From Lucifuga dentata (taxonomy: Eukaryota > Chordata > Actinopteri > Ophidiiformes > Bythitidae), in NCBI GenBank assembly GCA_014773175.1, contig VXCM01000712.1:1-64000 (forward strand): a stretch of 64,000 nucleotides of DNA. The letters are read 5' to 3'. Below the pieces are notes generated by a model. The model worked only from the letters and a program-made list of their open reading frames with translations, made no database searches and was not told the DNA's origin. The position numbers and the translations under genes were made by a program. This document shows positions 62,601-64,000 of the stretch, piece after piece. The stretch's first letter is position 1. Each line of letters starts with the position of its first letter.

Positions 62601-64000
62601 TTTTGTAGTACATAGTTATTAGATATGCCATGAGCCAATGTTAATGATAAATTTGACTTCATAGAAAAATACATTTAGCTGTCTCATTGCAAACCCTGGG
62701 GTTTAATGATTTAGGCTAATCGATGCTACTCGCAGTCAATTGCAACTCTGTGCCATCGCTCATGCGTACTAATTTGTAAAGCAATCTTTAATCTAGTGGG
62801 AGTGAGGCTTGACATCTCTGGAGTACCCAGCAGAAATGATGTTTCCAAGCATGTGCCATAGCACTGACAGGAGCACAATGAGCTGCAGCTTGATGACAGA
62901 TTTATGTTCATGATGGCCTGTTCTACTAGACTGAAATCCAACTACCACCTCAGGCATTTCCCATCTAGCTTGAACTGATCTTCATCACTGTAATACATTT
63001 TCAGTCACCAGACTGAAAATTTCGTGTTTCATGTGAAATACAATATCTCTGTCTTGACATTTAATTCTTGAACTGCTGGTTTCATGAACGCTACATGATT
63101 AAAGTTGAGCAAAACTTTCTCCAAACCCAGTTTCCAACTTCTAATTGCTACACCTGTTCTCAAAGTTATCATGACAGAATAAATTGTTTCAACCTACATA
63201 CATTATCTAGGAAATACTGCTTTGAAGTCATGTCATGGTGGTTTTCTTAGATTTAAAACATGAATCTATCAGCTAATTATGAGGAATTGACTTTCAGTTC
63301 CATTAAACAAATGCGTAAATGTCAAGCATGTTTAAGATCCAATGTACTTTAGTGTTCTCATGACTTCTCTGTATATCCTCACAAGCAGTATTTAATCTGG
63401 TGTAGTCTGGTAATTTCTCAGTCCAGTGTTAGTTCATATGATTGAGCTGTATGTAGTCTTTAGTGTACTTCAAGTGTACCTTCTCAAATGTCCCTTCATT
63501 AAAGTAGTCTGATTACATCTTTAATTAGCAATTAGCTTTGAGATTTGATCTTTAGGTTCTTCAAAAAAGCTAAATCAAAGCTAAAATGTTTGTGACGGGG
63601 CTGTTCGAATGAAAACTCCACAATAAACCCATGGAAATGACCTTTCCCCCAAAGTAGATTAATCTAGCGTTATAAGCATATGGCCTACCTATCATCCTGT
63701 CTCTGCAGCTTCTCTGTATTCAGGCCATTTTCTCCCTGTCTCAGATCTGATATCAACATGGATTGCCTCCTGTCAGTCTCTGTGAAACAGAGCTAGTAGG
63801 ATTTCTGATACTGAGACGGGCTATTTTGAATGCAAAAGATTGCTTTGATGTGCCTGTTTAGGGGCTTGAGATGGACTGCAGCATTATCCTCATACAGTAG
63901 ATGGCTCAACACAAGCCTTAGGTTTGTGCTGTCATCCTATGTTAAACCCTAAAATAATTTTCTTCTTTTGGATCAAACGTACAGTAGACCACAACAGTTA
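59671..64000. other. Right end of window, no gene recognised
   Basis: AT-rich sequence with poly-T runs at 61,921-61,950 and 62,066-62,130 and an (AAAT)n run at 62,266-62,293. No coding exon, RNA gene or transposon was recognised. Confidence 0.4.

Overview
This window is AT-rich vertebrate DNA, almost certainly from a teleost fish. The genes are split by GT-AG introns. There are fish-type retrotransposon tails, long dinucleotide microsatellites, and about seventeen single Ns that mark assembly joins. It holds four recognisable protein genes in an order that recalls human Xq22: btk (minus), rpl36a (plus), gla (minus) and glra4 (minus).

Layout. Positions 1-2,130 hold a decayed hAT/ZMYM1-like element. 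Positions 2,303-7,952 hold btk, the Tec-family kinase, with 17 coding exons and an open frame of 624 codons. Positions 7,953-11,869 are the btk upstream region. Positions 11,870-14,917 hold rpl36a (ribosomal protein eL42, five coding exons, 106 residues), which has a 5' TOP tract and a CTCF-like site just upstream. Positions 15,358-19,874 hold gla (lysosomal alpha-galactosidase A, seven exons, 435 residues), with a GC-box/CCAAT promoter at about 19,930-20,001. Positions 20,002-41,131 contain no recognisable gene, only microsatellites, LINE fragments and two kinds of inverted-repeat element. Positions 41,132-55,967 hold glra4 (glycine receptor alpha-4), eight exons running from the start of the ligand-binding domain to the complete fourth transmembrane segment; its signal-peptide exon was not found. 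Positions 55,968-64,000 are upstream or first-intron sequence with no recognised exon.

Functions. The four genes do not form a pathway. btk is a haematopoietic signalling kinase, rpl36a is a housekeeping ribosomal gene, gla encodes a lysosomal hydrolase and glra4 encodes a chloride-channel subunit. Their linkage is ancestral synteny.

Less expected content. A family of TTAA-flanked elements with terminal inverted repeats has four copies in this window; one lies 27 bp from a glra4 exon. A second inverted-repeat element lies at 36,055-36,764. Two phase-compatible exon-like segments of unknown identity lie inside the intron before the last glra4 exon. Six Ns sit between exact direct duplications of 61-244 bp, which are best read as unmerged contig overlaps and not as biology. 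No CRISPR array, operon, tRNA or other prokaryote-like system was seen, and no convincing new biological system was found.
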